64,000 nucleotides of DNA, taken from positions 124,001 to 188,000 of the forward strand of contig JABVXV010000055.1 of NCBI GenBank assembly GCA_013365325.1, given 5' to 3'. Source of the stretch: Dipetalonema caudispina (Eukaryota; Nematoda; Chromadorea; Rhabditida; Onchocercidae). The position numbers and the translations under genes were made by a program. The notes beneath the pieces were generated by a model that worked only from the letters and a program-made list of their open reading frames with translations, was not told the origin of the DNA and did no database searches. Positions 28,401 to 43,300 of this stretch are shown here, piece after piece; the first letter of the stretch is position 1; every line of letters starts with the position of its first letter.

Positions 28401-31338
28401 TTTTGTTATCTTCTCACTCATAGGAAAATCTTAAAGCTTGTGTAATTTTCAAATCAAAAATTAATTCGAACTTGTGAACTCTAAAAATATCAACTTTTTT
28501 GTTTTTTAAAAAATTAATAACCCAGAAATAACTAGTAAAAGGATAGCTAATCAGCTTGATAATTAGTCTTAATATTGATGTTAATCAAACTATTCCATTA
28601 TCACAAAATAATACTGTCAATTATTTCTTTCATTTTGATATTAGTATTTAGTCAATTTTTCATTTTCAATTCAATAAATCGGAGTTTGCTGTGATTGACT
28701 GTTGTAAAAAGACGTAGCAATATTATCAAATGTTATCTTTCATAAATTATGCCTTTCTTTTTTTTTTCAGACGAAATAAAAATTACCAATTATTATAACT
28801 ATCCTATTGGTTCAATTAAAATGATTTAAAAGATCAAATCTGAATGTTCTATAATCGTGGGTGACAAATGACTAATTTAGAAATGAAATGAGGTAAAGAA
28901 GCGCATCAAGGTGGTAGCATCTGATGCTTCTTAGTTATTATAATTCCCCGCTACTTATTCTTATGGTCATTCCCCTACTATCCACGATATATCATCATGA
29001 CTATTGGTCAACATATGCTTCACATCCGCCATCTTCATGCACCGTTGAAAATGCCATCTGTTCTGCCAGTGATGCACGAATTTGCCGAAATTCAAGGTCA
29101 ATAATTATCATCATTCCAAATTTAATTGTCAGTATTAAATCTAAAATTTCAGATTAAATCATTTAAGGTGGTTTCTAGAAAAACTGAAATTCATTGAAAA
29201 CCTATTCAAAAATTCTTTTGGAAAGAAAAATTTCGGGGAAAAAAAAAGTCAAAATAATACAAAAAAGTTTCACACATAAGTTTAAAGACATATATTATGA
29301 AGCCTAATTATTTTTTCAACGATGCTCAAAAAATTTTGGTATAAAATGATGATTGAAATTCCAATTTAGAAAACGAATTCTGGAAATGAAGCATAGATGA
29401 TGGAATGCAATCCATGAAACTATTTGCATTCCCTAAATTGCTATTCATTTAGATATGTTTGAAATTTAAATAAAATGAACACATGTATATATATATATAG
29501 GAGATATGAGGTATAAATATATGTGAGAGATTATTACATTATTAAGGATTAGTTTGATGGAATTAAATTCGTTTGCATACTTATTATTCATTTTGATTAG
29601 TATGTTCTTTTTACTGACGAAGGAATATTTTAAAATTCAAGTGACAATGATTAATAATATTTGCTGAAATTATCATTTCTGATAATGTATGAATTTTTTT
29701 TTTAATTTAAAAGAAAGATTTGAGGCATTTTTTTTCTTTTTTTTTTTTTTGTTTTAAATTAGACTAAGAATTTTAAATATTTTATATTTATAAAATTTTT
29801 TCACAATTGAACTTATACCGCTCTCATCATTATTGCCCCCTTTGCTTTTTTACTTTTCCTCTAGCTCTTCGAGTATTGTTTTTCAATTACATTTGGTATT
29901 AAATTAATTTGTTTTCTTCATTTCTTCCTAGTAAAAAAGTGAAGAGACTTTCAGCTGCTTTGATTGGTTTATTCACATCAAAATAAAATGAATTTTTGCC
30001 ATCAAGTTTATATAAACAAAAAAAAAAAAAAAAAAAAAAAAAAAATAGAAAAAAAAAGCTAAATTTTACATGTGGATTTCTTTATTTAAAATGAAAATAT
30101 TCTTTTTCATTTCAAAAAAATGAAGAAATATAAGAATTAAAAAAAAAGGAATACCGTTGTCAATTTACTACACATATTCTAAATGAAGGACTTCTCTTTT
30201 TTCATCTTTTTTTTTTTTTTTATTATTTGTGAGCAAATTTCCCTCAAGAATTCCTCCATTTATAATTAAATTTAAAAAAAAAAAAAAAAATAAACAGTAT
30301 TTAGAATTGCAAAATAAGTTGGATTCTTCAAATAAAATAGTCTAAAAAAAAAAAAAAAGCAAAATTTATGCTACGAAATGAAATGCTAAAAGAAAGCATT
30401 ACCAAAAACTTTCCATTTATCCCATTGGGAATATTTTCCAAACAAAAAAAAAAAAAAAGCGATATAAGAATGGGATCCAAGAAGTCATGATATTTCAAAT
30501 GAGTGCATTAATGCTTAATATTGCAAATGTCAACTATCCCATATATCACTCATATCTCCCTTTATCAAAAAGATTTTAGCTTTTTCAAATATTTTCTTCA
30601 ATCATTCATTGAAAAAAAAAAAAAAAAAAAAAAAAATTAAAGGAGAGAATTTAAGAGAGAAAAATAAAATTGTACTTTTTTTGTATACTTCCTAATTTAG
30701 TACAAAGAACTTTAAATAGTTTGAAGATATTTGTTTCCTCTTTATGCATGCGTATGAATGATAATGAACCAACAGTTTATGATGTAATTTTAAGTACATT
30801 TGAAATAAACTAAATAAATATAATTAAAAAAAAGAAAAAATTGAGGATTTGAATCTTACTTCAAGTTAATTAGATTGAAATACGATGAAATCTTTCCTTT
30901 TTTAGTCTAATTAAATAAATTAAACTTACCTGATTTATTAAAGTTAAGTTAAATAAACAGAGATTTATGCAAAGTTAGTGTAAAATAAATGAAATTTAAA
31001 TTTTAGCTGCGTATCGGTTTGTTCAACACGTGGCATGAAACAATGCGAATGTGACGTGGAAGAGGACAATTATTGCTATTTGTGTTGCGGCAATTCAAAT
31101 TCCCGATGTATGCCCGCACATCAGTATAATATCCTGAGGTATACTTATTTATCAGGGAAATAAATTAAACGAGCAATTAGTATAGCTTCATATTTAAGTA
31201 GTGAATAATTAGAATAATTATTAAGTATTTAATAGTAATTTATTGAGAATTTGGGAAGCACTTAAAGATCTGTTAATATTTACTTTCATTTCTGAATTGT
31301 ATCGATAGACTGCAAATTTAAATTTGTAAACATTCATG

Positions 31339-31369
<31 letters not shown>

Positions 31370-34300
31370 GCGCAATATTTTTTATATATAAATTACAAAA
31401 ATGTTTGGTTTCATAATTCAGGCCATTTTCTAGGCTATAATAATGAGAGGACCAATTATCACATATCATCTATAGAAGTATTTATATCTTGCTTTTCTTA
31501 CAAACCATCTAAAATTCATCAAATTCTCTAAAATTTACCATATGGAAAAATTTTTGAAAGTTTTTTGAAAAAATGATTCGCAAAAAAAAAAAGGAAAAAA
31601 AAATTGTGTGAAGAGAAATAATATGTTTGATATGATTCAGTAAATTAAATTGTCTGAAGCAAATGTTTCCTAAAAAGTATTTTCTCCATCATTAGTAATA
31701 AAAGATGAAATTTTAACTTTGAAATTGAAAACAAAAAAAAAAAAAAAAACAATACGAACAATCTTTTTTTGCTACCTATCTTTATTAAATTTTTTCGCAT
31801 TCTATGTTAGAGAGAAGTGATAAAACGAAATGTCATTAATGAAATTTAAATTTCAATCGATATCACAATTGTTGTAAGATTAAATCATTTTTATATTTGA
31901 TATTTAGTATGTATTTATACAATATCCATCTAAATTTACTTCTCATATTTTTCGTAAGGCAAAATGTAATTTGGCTGTTTTTTTGAAAAAAAAAAATGAT
32001 TCATTCAGTTATTCTCTCCTTAATAGTTAATTTTTTTGAATTAAAATTTAGGTGGAAAAATTTCTTTTTCCTAATTGTCCTTGCAATGAAGCATTCAGCC
32101 AAAACTGATTTCCTGACCACCTGCTGATTTGTTACTAAAAAAAAAAAAAAGAGAAAAAAAAAAACGAACACAACAAAAAGTGCATTTTCTTGTCTAAAAA
32201 TGGTAGAAGAAAGATTTATTTATACAACCTCAAATTTTCTAAAATACCACAAAATTTCAGGGGAGAGAGAGAAAAAAAAAGCAAAAAAGAAAAGAAAGAA
32301 AGAACAAAAAGATACTAGTAACGTATATTCAATGATAAATTAAAAATTACAGAAAAAATAAATGGAAGATAAAAATTTAGATATATTAAAAATGCATTTT
32401 TGATATGAATTCAACATTATTTCAATTCATTTATGCAAAACTATTAACATGAAATAAACGAATTTTTTTCATTTTGTCACTATAAAATATTTTCTTTCCA
32501 ATTTGAATGAAGAAAAATACCACAAATTGAATTTGCAGAGATAATGGAGAAAGATGGGAACGTGAAGCTTGTGCACTTTGCCGTCAAAATGGAGCAGAGC
32601 TAGAAGGTTTAGCGTGTGATGATACGGATCCAGCTCGATTGTGCCTTCAGGGCAAATGCTCAAATAGTATATGTCATGATAAAAAACCTGGGCAATATTG
32701 CGATCGAAAGTTAGCCTTATCATTCATACTTCATATATATCAAAAAGCAATTTTATACATTTGTAAATTAAAAGGATTTTAAATTCAATGGAGAAGTACA
32801 AATTCCCAAAACATAAATTCAAATTGCTTTTACAGTTTTTTTTCTTTGAAATTAGCATAAGTGTAATTTTAATCTAACCTAAGAAACTTCGATTGAAGGT
32901 AGTAGAATGTTTGATGAGAGACACGGAATTTGGAGATCCGAAAATACCTATTATGATACTCTACTGAAGTATTGGACGAAATTTCTGACGAGATTGTTTA
33001 GTAAATCCTATCGGAAGATCTTATCTCCGATCTTAAATAATACTAATCATTTCATTAAGCAAAAGCTATCACAAGCCTTGACATGAAATCTGTTGAAATT
33101 TCAGGATGGAAAAAATATGTGTGGATGATATTTGTGAAAATCCATGTGCTCGAATCAGTCCTCATTTGATGGTTTGTGATTGTCCTTTGATTGATCCTGA
33201 TACAGGATTTGCATCTGATGATCGTTGTCAGCTATGTTGCTACGACTTTAATGTGGTAAGGATAGCTATCCAATTCATTTTTATCATTTTGATAAGATGC
33301 TATTTTCTGATAACTTTTTCCATTGAGAGAAAAAAAGCAAGGATTTTTGATTGATTTTTCCGAAAAAACGGAAAGAAAATTTAAAAAACTTTACAGCTTA
33401 CAATTATTATTGTCAACTTTAATTCTAATTTTAAATTCAAAATTTACTGGAATGACACATAAACAGTATGTTTTGTTCATTAACTTATACATTTTTCTGG
33501 ATGATTTGACACTAAGAAATTGCCCTGTAGCATATTACATTTATATTTCAATTTTCATTACGTAAGCAAATATGCATCGGAAATGCTCACATAAATGGAA
33601 ATATCTGATAAATGCACTTTTAACAACTATAATATCTGCTCACCAAAGGGGAGAAAGTGATACTTTTTTCCTAAAATTACATTGAAATGCAAAATATTCG
33701 CTTTATCTAAAGTAAAACTTCAAGTGATACAAGTAATATTTCAATTCACTGTCTAATTTAAACTGAAAATGAAAGCAAAATAATTCAGCTCAAAACAATT
33801 CTCAAAAATTTACACTGGTGATCTGCTTATGATATTAGGTTAAATAATAGAAATACTACAAAGTTCGGGAAAAAATTAATGGGTAATTCGAAGAAATCAA
33901 CGACAACGAGCAAATTTACTCAATGACTTTTATCAATTTTTTGGGCAAGAAATGAAATGATTAATTATTGTAGTTCATTCAATCTACTAGAAACTGAAAT
34001 TTAATCTAAATTCTAAGAATTTATTAGAATTATTCGAAGTTTTACATCATTACAAAAAATATGAAGAGGTCTAATATATTGTAAGCAATTTGAATTAAAA
34101 AATAAAACAAAAAAAAAAAATGGAAATAAAAATAAAAATTTGGCTAAAAGATTTTAATTCAAATAATATTATTGCAGAAACCTGCATCACGACGTTGTCA
34201 AAATGCATATCGTCGGTTTAATTTAGCATCAACTCATAATAGGCCTATCTGGCGTGTAGGCTTGGATTGTGCTGGTGGCAAAAAATGTAATCGTTACGGT

Positions 34301-37300
34301 ATCTGTCGTGGTTTTTCCTTGCAACCAACACTTTATTTAACACTCTTCTCACTATTATTTTTCATTTGCTGCCTTATATTATGATGTTGCTGGTGATGAT
34401 GATAATGATGAATGATTATTTCAATTGTGGAATAATTTTAAATTTTTAATTTAAAATTTGATTTTTCATTTTTGCCAACTTTTCAGCATAATTTTGCTAT
34501 TATTAGCAATGAGTTAGTTCTTCACAAGTAATTCCCATAAGGATATTTAAGTTAAGAAAACAGTTAAGTCCCTAATGAGAATATAAAATAAAATGGATGT
34601 TCTCAACATATCTTCAACTGTCAAACTTTTTCACTTTTCATTCATGGCTTGGATATTTTTAGGAAAAATTTCAAATTTCTTTCCAAATAACAATTTTATC
34701 GTAAAGTCATTCAAATCAAAAGAACTTCTAAATTCCATGAGAGAATCAGGAAGGACAAAATTCTTTGTGAAGGCTAACCTTTGTCCAGATGACTACTGGT
34801 TTCGGTGTACCGGTTACCGAACAATCCAACAATAATGGCCTTCCAACAATGATTGATGGATTTAAATTAGTCATATCCAAAAAGCGAGGTGGCTCTGAAA
34901 TAACTGAGAACATGAAAAAATTTTTTGAGAATTTAAAAAAAAAAAAAAGAATTTCATACAAATTTACAATACATAATATTTGTGTTAATTTTCTACAAAT
35001 AAATTATGCGATAGATAAGAATAATTTCTATTCATCTAAGCATGGCAAATTTCCTTTTTATCTATCTTCAATTATATTATAATTCCAGGATAAAATGCCT
35101 TCAAAATCATTAATTCATTCATTTCTATCAATTATTCCGATAACTTTTCACGTATGCTTCTTTTCATATTTGCTAATTCTTAAATCTTTTCATTGCAATT
35201 TTATTTATAGCTTACAATTAACTAAATAATTAATGCTAAATCTTTAATAAATTAAATGTTCCAATAATTTTGTTCGAGTTGTACATATAGTACAGCGTAA
35301 AAAAAAAAAAAATTTAAAACAAAATTGGGAATTAAATTTTATGATACCAAGTACAGTAAGTTCGTATGTTTTCCTTGCTTCTCCTGCTTCATTTTGCACC
35401 ACACAAACATAACTACCTGAATCACTCAAACGTGCATTTCGAATTTCAATTCGTCGATCGTCCACCTAATAAAAACGAATCTTTCTGTTGTAAATTTAAA
35501 AAAAAAAAACAGGAAAAACTAAATTTTAAACAAACAATTTTACTAATTGAAGTCATGTAGAATATGAACAAAAAAAAAATTTGTGAATTCAATGAGTAAA
35601 ATCATAGATGATAACACTTTCTAATATTTTTTCCTTTATTGTTCTGATAGAATCATATTATAGCGATAAATATATTTGAACAACTTGTTTAGATAAATAT
35701 TTTGTTAACTGTAAGCCAATAATAAGTATAATGCTTATCAATTATAATTTTCATTTTTTAACAATAAAAAAATTTTATTCTCAAAAATATTCCTAATCTT
35801 CCAAATATTTACTTGATTATGATGTCAAATATATGAAAACATGCCAAAATATTTGGATTAATTTGTCCATTTTTCACTTCTCGTCCATCAATAATCCATT
35901 TTGTTGCCAATTTTCCAGTACCACTAAGCACTTTACAAGTTAAAATGACAAATTCACCAACTACTACTTCCATTTCCTGGATACCACGATCAAGAACTGG
36001 TGGTGCTAAACAAGATAAAATAGTTAAGTTCAAAACATCAATATAAATCTTTTTTTAAGAAATAATTCTGCTATTTTTTAATCACGTTAATATTTATATA
36101 TAAATGGGGGGAAAAAAAACTCATTTTTATGGATTAAATTAAATAAAATGAAATAAAATCTTTGGTTTTTCAGTACTTCAAAATTATCCTACATAGCATA
36201 CTGATAAAGTCAATTTCTAAATTTAAGAGAATTATAGTTTAAACTGAATTAAACTTCGATGACATTTCAAAAGAAAAAAAAAGTACCGGTAAGTTTGATG
36301 ATAAAATCACGACTTGCCCGACCAACTTTATTTGTTGCCGTACAAGTATAACGTCCATCTAAACCTTCACGTGCCACGTTTATCCATATTGTTTGATTAT
36401 TATTATGAAATACTGAATCGTAATTCGGTTTAATTAAACGATTATTTCTGGTCCATGTGATCTTAAAGAACTTAGCAAATGAATTGAGAACAAAAGTTTA
36501 AAAGAAATAAACATTTTTTATTCCAAAATATTCAATAAAAATTGAGTGTTCCATGAGTCTTAACAATCCGAAATCATTCTGAAATGCTAAGGCTTTCTTA
36601 ATATTTTGGCCTTTTAGGATAAAAGATCTAACAGGGAAATCATTATTGAAAAAGTATAATTTATACAATTCGAATGAATTATAAACCCAAATTTACAAGA
36701 GTAATGAAATTAAAAGAGTGGTAATATCAGAATCATTTAATAGAAGAGAAAATTTCAGAACTGATCCAAAGAAATTAAAATTCTAAATTTTGGGAATGAC
36801 AAACTTGGGCATCTGGAACAGCCTGAGCTATACATTCTATAGCAAAGCCACTCCCGGGAATTATTGTTTGTAGCGGTGGTGAAGAAGAGGTTTCACTGAT
36901 AGTTGGTGGAACTGGAATTTTGAAATTTAAATAAATTGCAATAAATATTGGCGAAATTAAGCATAAAAATATAAAGAATCATAAAAAACCAAATGATCCA
37001 TCATAGGTTATCATATTATGCCACAACAATGCTTACACTTTTCTTTTACTTTGTTCTCAGAATTCCAAGAATTCAAAACTCATTAGAAACCTACCCAAAA
37101 CACGTAAATCGTATATTTTCTTAGCTTCACCCGCAGTATTCCGTGCAACACAAACGTATCGAGCAGTATCCGAGATCTGTGCCGATAGAATGTGCAAAAT
37201 TCGACCACGAGAGGAGACCTATTGAAGTGGTTTTTTCATAATTTTTCCATTTATTTCAAAAACTTAGAAAAAACTCTTTCAGATACAACAAACAAAAATA

Positions 37301-40300
37301 ATCTAATTTACCTAATTCAAAAGTAACAGGAAACAAATGAACCTGAAGGTAAGTGGTTGCAGAACGTGATTCTCCCGCAAATTCAATAGTTTTCCCATCA
37401 CGTAACCATTCGATATCAATTGGTTCAGTACCCGAGACATCACAAAATAAATCTTTTGCTTCATTAACAAGTACTTCAACTATTTCTTGCTTATCACCAG
37501 CTATTACTGGGCCTCCTAAATATAGTGTGATATCACCTTTCTCATTTAAAATTTGTTGTATTTTTGACAAACGGTGATACTTACCAAACTTCGATGTTGA
37601 TAATTTGATCTAATACTATTACTGATCTAACTAAATTATTTACATACATATGTATTATCAGCTAACCGATAACTTGAAGATAAGTTTCTAAATCGGCTAA
37701 ACCAATATCGTTCGTTGCTATACATGTATACCTGAAATATTCCTGTAAATTCGTAAGTAAAACAAAAAATTTACACCTGCATCAATCCGTTTTACTTTTC
37801 ATTCCTTTAGCTTATTGCCCAAATATGTCCTTCTAATTAGGATTTTTATTTTTGTTTTAACTAAAACCAAAAAATTTTTATGAGTAAGCACTTATCCTAA
37901 TATTTATGCATTTCGAAGATGTATTTTGAATAATTTAGAAACAAATATTTTTGTGAGTAATGAGTAATTAATAATTATACCTTGCATCATCAATTGTTGA
38001 AATATTACTTATTTCAAGTTGTCGTCCACCATTCAAAATAGCATGACGACTATCAATTCCCATTGGTTGTCCATTTTTAAGCCAAGCAATAGATGGTTCA
38101 GGACTACCAAATACTGGACAATTAATAACCGCTGTTCGGCCTATGTTTACCTGCATACGATGTAAAATATTCGGTCCTTCGATTGTTGGAGCTTCTAAAT
38201 TTGAAATATTTTGTTAGGCACTGAAACATTTCATCTAAGAATTTTCTAATAAATTTCGAGCAGTTTAATGTTTTTATTTTCTCTTTGAGTGTATCAAATT
38301 TTAGCGATATCATTTTCTAGATGTTAAAAAATTGAAAAATGCTGCGAGAAGATTGATACTATATTTGACAATGTTGAAGATGTTAATTATCTACATCTGA
38401 ACGCAAAGCGTTGTATTGATATTATTGATTTTTTATATTTCAAAATGATCATATACCCAATAATTTAACGTTGAATTCACGTTTTTCTTCACCGGCTGGA
38501 TTTCGTGCGATACAAGTATAACGATCGACATCATTCTGGAAAATAATTTTCTAAAAGCTCAAGATTATTTCAAATCAATGTAAATAGGATATTGAACAAC
38601 TAAAGAAATTCGATTAGGATTCTGAAACTTATTACCACTTCTAGGAAAAATAAGTATGATTGATGAATAGGTTCGGTCACTTTTTAATAGTTAATACAAT
38701 AGAATCCTTAACTTGATAAGCATTGCTTAAAATTGATAAATTTTTCCTGTTGTAGGCACATTTTAAAATATTTAATTATTCATTTAAAGACATTATTATT
38801 ATAATCACTTATTCGAAAATTTATGTATTAAAATGCATTTTGCAAAGATGAACAACAAACCTTTTTTAAATTCAAGAAATGTAATTTCATTCCATTTGCA
38901 GACAAGTAAACATCTGAATCGTGATCAAATGGTTTGCCAGCTTTCAACCATGTTACTGTAGGCGTCGGACGACCATATGATGGACAATTAATTGTCAGCG
39001 CACTTTGCGATTTTCCGCCAATTTCAGCAGGTACTCCTTCACGTTCTATTTTTGGTAGTGCTGCAATAAAATTTCGTATATTTTTGTGTACTCGTTCAGT
39101 AGTTTTACGGTGAAAGATGATGCAAAAGATAATTTTAGAGGTTAAAAGTTAGCATATTTTCTGAGTTTAGAAGAAAGTTAATATTTCTGAAAAAGAAGAA
39201 AATAATTATACTGTAAACTTGGGAAAAAATTATTCAAAATTAGGGAAGCTTTATACAAACTAAAATTGAATTCGAAGGAATGTTTCTCAATTTAAACTTT
39301 ATCATATGAATTACAAACGTGTACGTTATATTTAAATGTGGAAACTTACTCATAACATATAAGAGAATGTCTTGTTCAACCATTCCGGCCTTATTTTTTG
39401 CTTCGCATGTGTAACGACCTGAATTTATTACCTGCAATATTATAATCAAATGTTGATACCTTGTATGATGGATACATAAAACAATTAAAAAGTATTCTTT
39501 TTTTTTTCTGAAAGTTATATTTCTTACTTTACTTTGGGTAAAAAAAATGAAACTTTTAAAAGATTTTAAGTAAAAAAATTTCCAGAATCCTGAAAGTATA
39601 TTGCAAAAGTCCAAATGAAGCCTAATGCCTAATATAATATAATCTTTCAATAATTTTCACTAATCATAAAATAAAGTGACTTACTTTTACACGTGAAATT
39701 TTCAGATCATTGCCTTTCAGATGTCCTGTATCTATCCTTTTCGTAATGTTGAACTGTGTAAGAAGCTCACCATCCTTAAACCATTCCACTATCGGCTCCG
39801 GTTTACCAGTTACCGGACAACTTAACGTAACTGTATTGCTCTCAATCACTGTTCTGCAATTTATAAATAATGTAAAATACAAATTTCAGGATTCAGTAAG
39901 TATTATTGTTTCTAATTTCATTAATTGATATTTATTATCATATGAGAACAAAAATAATCACGTAATTTTCAGATCAATTACGAATACTTCGCTAACGCAA
40001 GATAAATATGTTAAAAGCAGTGTGTATTTAAAATTAGCAAAATTTTTCCAGTGGATCTTCTTTTTTTTTTTTTTTTTAAAAAGTTATATTAAAGATTACA
40101 CCTGTTCTTGTCTTTATCAAGAATTAGTATTTCTGGTGGAAGTAGAACGTTTAATTTGTAATCGATTCTCGATTCACCAGCATCATTTCTCACACGACAA
40201 CTGTAGCTTCCCTCATCACGTAGGTCAGCTCTTAATAATGAAAGCATAGGGTTTCAGAAGAACAAGGTATCATACATATCACTGAAAGTAAGGTATATTC

Positions 40301-43300
40301 AAGGATAAGATAAGACAAATCACCCAAGGATCGGTAGATTTTCGGTGAGAAATCTTCAGGAGAACAAATTTTATAAAAATTTTTTAGAAAGAATACCATA
40401 CCTCTAAGAAGAAGATGAAAAGAAAAAGAAGAAGGAAGAAGAGGAAGAAGTAGAAGAAAGAAGAAGAAGAAGAAGAAGAAGAAGAAAAAGTCAAAGATAG
40501 AAATCCGTCAACACTATTTGTTCAATCTATTGAATTCGGAAAATGGCAATGCAAAATTGAACACTTCTATAATTTTAATGATCGGTCATTAATCAAACTG
40601 TACGACTTTCATTGATGCTTTGAAAAATGTCAAAAAATTACCGATTAATATGAAGTTTTCGACTCAATTGGGACATAGCATACTTTCGACCATCAATTTT
40701 CACCGGTTGATAATCTTTTAACCTGAAATTACCGAGATTATGAAATGAATCTGATTATTTTTTATTAACTTGTTAATTCCATCCAGTGAATGAGATTACT
40801 GGTAATTTATTCGTTTATCTTTAGTCTACTGATAAGCTTAAATAAAAGTAAAAGATTCACAGTCATAACAAATGAAACTTCTGATTTTCTTCACTGAATC
40901 AATAATTATAAAATCTTAATGTTTCAGTATTTTTACTTGTTAATATTGCTAACGTTTCACTGATGAAATTTATTTCAATCAAGTAAGCTAAGCATAAGTT
41001 GCCGAGATAAGTTAAAAATGGCAAAAATAAGAAATGGAATTTCCTAAAAATACAACATACCAAGTAACTTCGCCGGAAAATCTTTTATCAATTATTGGAC
41101 AATGGATTACAACCGAATCATTCCGTATTACTTCAATTATTTTCTTCACTCCTTCAGCTATTGTCGGACGAGCTAAATAAATATTCCACGATTTTAAATC
41201 AAAGTAAGGTAAAAATCTAAATTTCAATATAAAAGTAAGATTTCTTTATTTCTTCACTCATCAAATATTAATTGCATTGCAATTACCAATTTCAACATGC
41301 TATTATTTTCTAATCAATTATCACCATAAAATCATTTCATAGACATTTATTTTCACTTACTTATAACATCTACATCATAACTAATTTCTGCTTGGCCAAT
41401 TTTATTCCGCGCTAAGCATACGTAAGATCCACGATGTTCTACACCAGCATGTGCTATTTTAAGCTGTTGTCCTTCTGAAAGCGTCTGTACTGAAGTGAGT
41501 TCTAATGCTGGCTTATCATCCTGAAAAATTTGCATTCAAAAAAGAATGACAACAACAATTAACTCAAATTGCTATTTACCGCTTACAAGGAATTCGCGAA
41601 GAATCCTTATCACGTTCTCTTCAACATCACTAATATCATAATTATTTTGAATGGAGAAAAAAAAAGAGAAGAATGGAATCATTTGAATTGCTTAGGTTAA
41701 GTTAACAATGAATTGAGAAATATCGAACTTTTATCCAAGTGATAGTTGGATATGGCTCGCCTTCAACTTCGCATGGTATAACCAAAGAATTATTTTCAAT
41801 TACTTTATATAATCCACCTGTGCCAATAATTGTTGGTGGTACTGTAAAAGCTATAGAATTTGAAAGAAAAAACTTCTAAGAAAAATATGTATATAATCTA
41901 AATTACATTAATATTTTATTAATTAAAGCATTTTTTTAGCAAAATTTTGCAAATTTTCAAATTAAATATTATTAAAATTTTTGCAAAATTTGTAACGCTG
42001 CAAAATTAATTTACCGATCACAGATAATTTATAATTTTTGGTTGCTTCACCAGCTTTATTACGTGCCACGCAACTATACGTTGCTTGATCATCCAATTGG
42101 ACATCAGAGATAACGAATTGTCGCCCACCATTTAAAATCTAAAACAGATTAATTCAAAAATTTCAAAATTATTAGAGAATTACAAACTGGAAGCAAAAGG
42201 ACAAAGTGTTTGGAATATCATCAACTAAATATGTCAATCATTTGCAAATAGCATCCAATTAATTTACATAATTTAACACTTCCTCTTACATTTTGATGAC
42301 AAATAGTGTATAATGATTACCTTTATATCATCGTTGTAACCAGGAACCAGTGGGACAGAATTTTTGGTCCACGTGATATTAGCATCTGAGGTGATCACTA
42401 ATGGACATTTAAGATTTACTGGTCGATGTATAAGTGTTTCAATTAATGTTGTTACATTAGCATTTTCCAATTCTACAAAACATTTAGATATATTTAAAAT
42501 GAAAAATTTAAAACTGACAATCAATTTATACGATAATAAACTTACCAGGTTTCATGATAACGCGTACATTGAATGTCTTTTCAGCACGACCAGCTTTGTT
42601 GGTAATTTCACAACGATAACTTCCAGCACTTTCAGAATTCACTGATTGCATCAGAGCAGTTCTTTTCTCATTCAAAAGCTATGATCAAAATATATCCCAT
42701 TATCGATAAGAGGAGATAATATGTGTTAAATATTAAAAATTTCGGAATTTTCATTTTATTCGAATTCTTTTTTTTTAATCAAATTATTTGAGCCAGTTTG
42801 ATGGTCTTATCACCCAAATGATTTTTTTAAATTGGCTGAAATTTTTCTAATCAATTGATCTCTGATTTCTTCATACTAAATTCTTACTAATCAACGAGCA
42901 CATATCACTTGATAAATGAGTCTAAAAACTAAAAGGTATGACAGAATCTGCCACTTACTTGAACGCTGTCGCTAATATCAGTACCATCTTTAGACCAGTG
43001 TATATCGGGAATGGGATCTGCTTCGAAGTCACATTCAAGTTCTAGCGATTCATCTTCCACAATCGAAATATGTTCTACTGCTTTACCAATAATACTTGGA
43101 GGAACTGCAAAACAATTTGTCTATTTTGAATTATTTTCTTGTTAATTAATTAATTTACTCGAAATGTGAATTCATAATTAAGCTTTATTGCTACCAAAAT
43201 TTAGTAAAGTAAGTTTTTAAAATATCTACCAATGACTGCAACATCAAATTCTTGTGTTGCTTGACCCGCTGAATTTCGTGCCACACAAATATATGTCCCT

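Larger units (their letters stand above)
17828..28870. other. Giant hemicentin intron, part before the nested cysteine-rich gene
   Basis: About 11 kb of very A/T-rich sequence with many homopolymer runs, CT/GA tracts (21735-21765, 23553-23612, 24378-24410) and a CTA run at 19191-19214. Three less A/T-rich patches stand out: 22920-23240, 24801-24980 and 27622-27704. No complete gene was found. Confidence 0.6.

Noticed and set aside
35878..36005. Shorter Ig25 first exon ending at the GTGAAA donor
   Set aside because: It would leave only 26 residues between Trp and the second Cys, far below every other domain in the array.
37353..37577. 74-codon plus-strand open frame
   Set aside because: Antisense shadow of the Ig23 exon 37343-37515.
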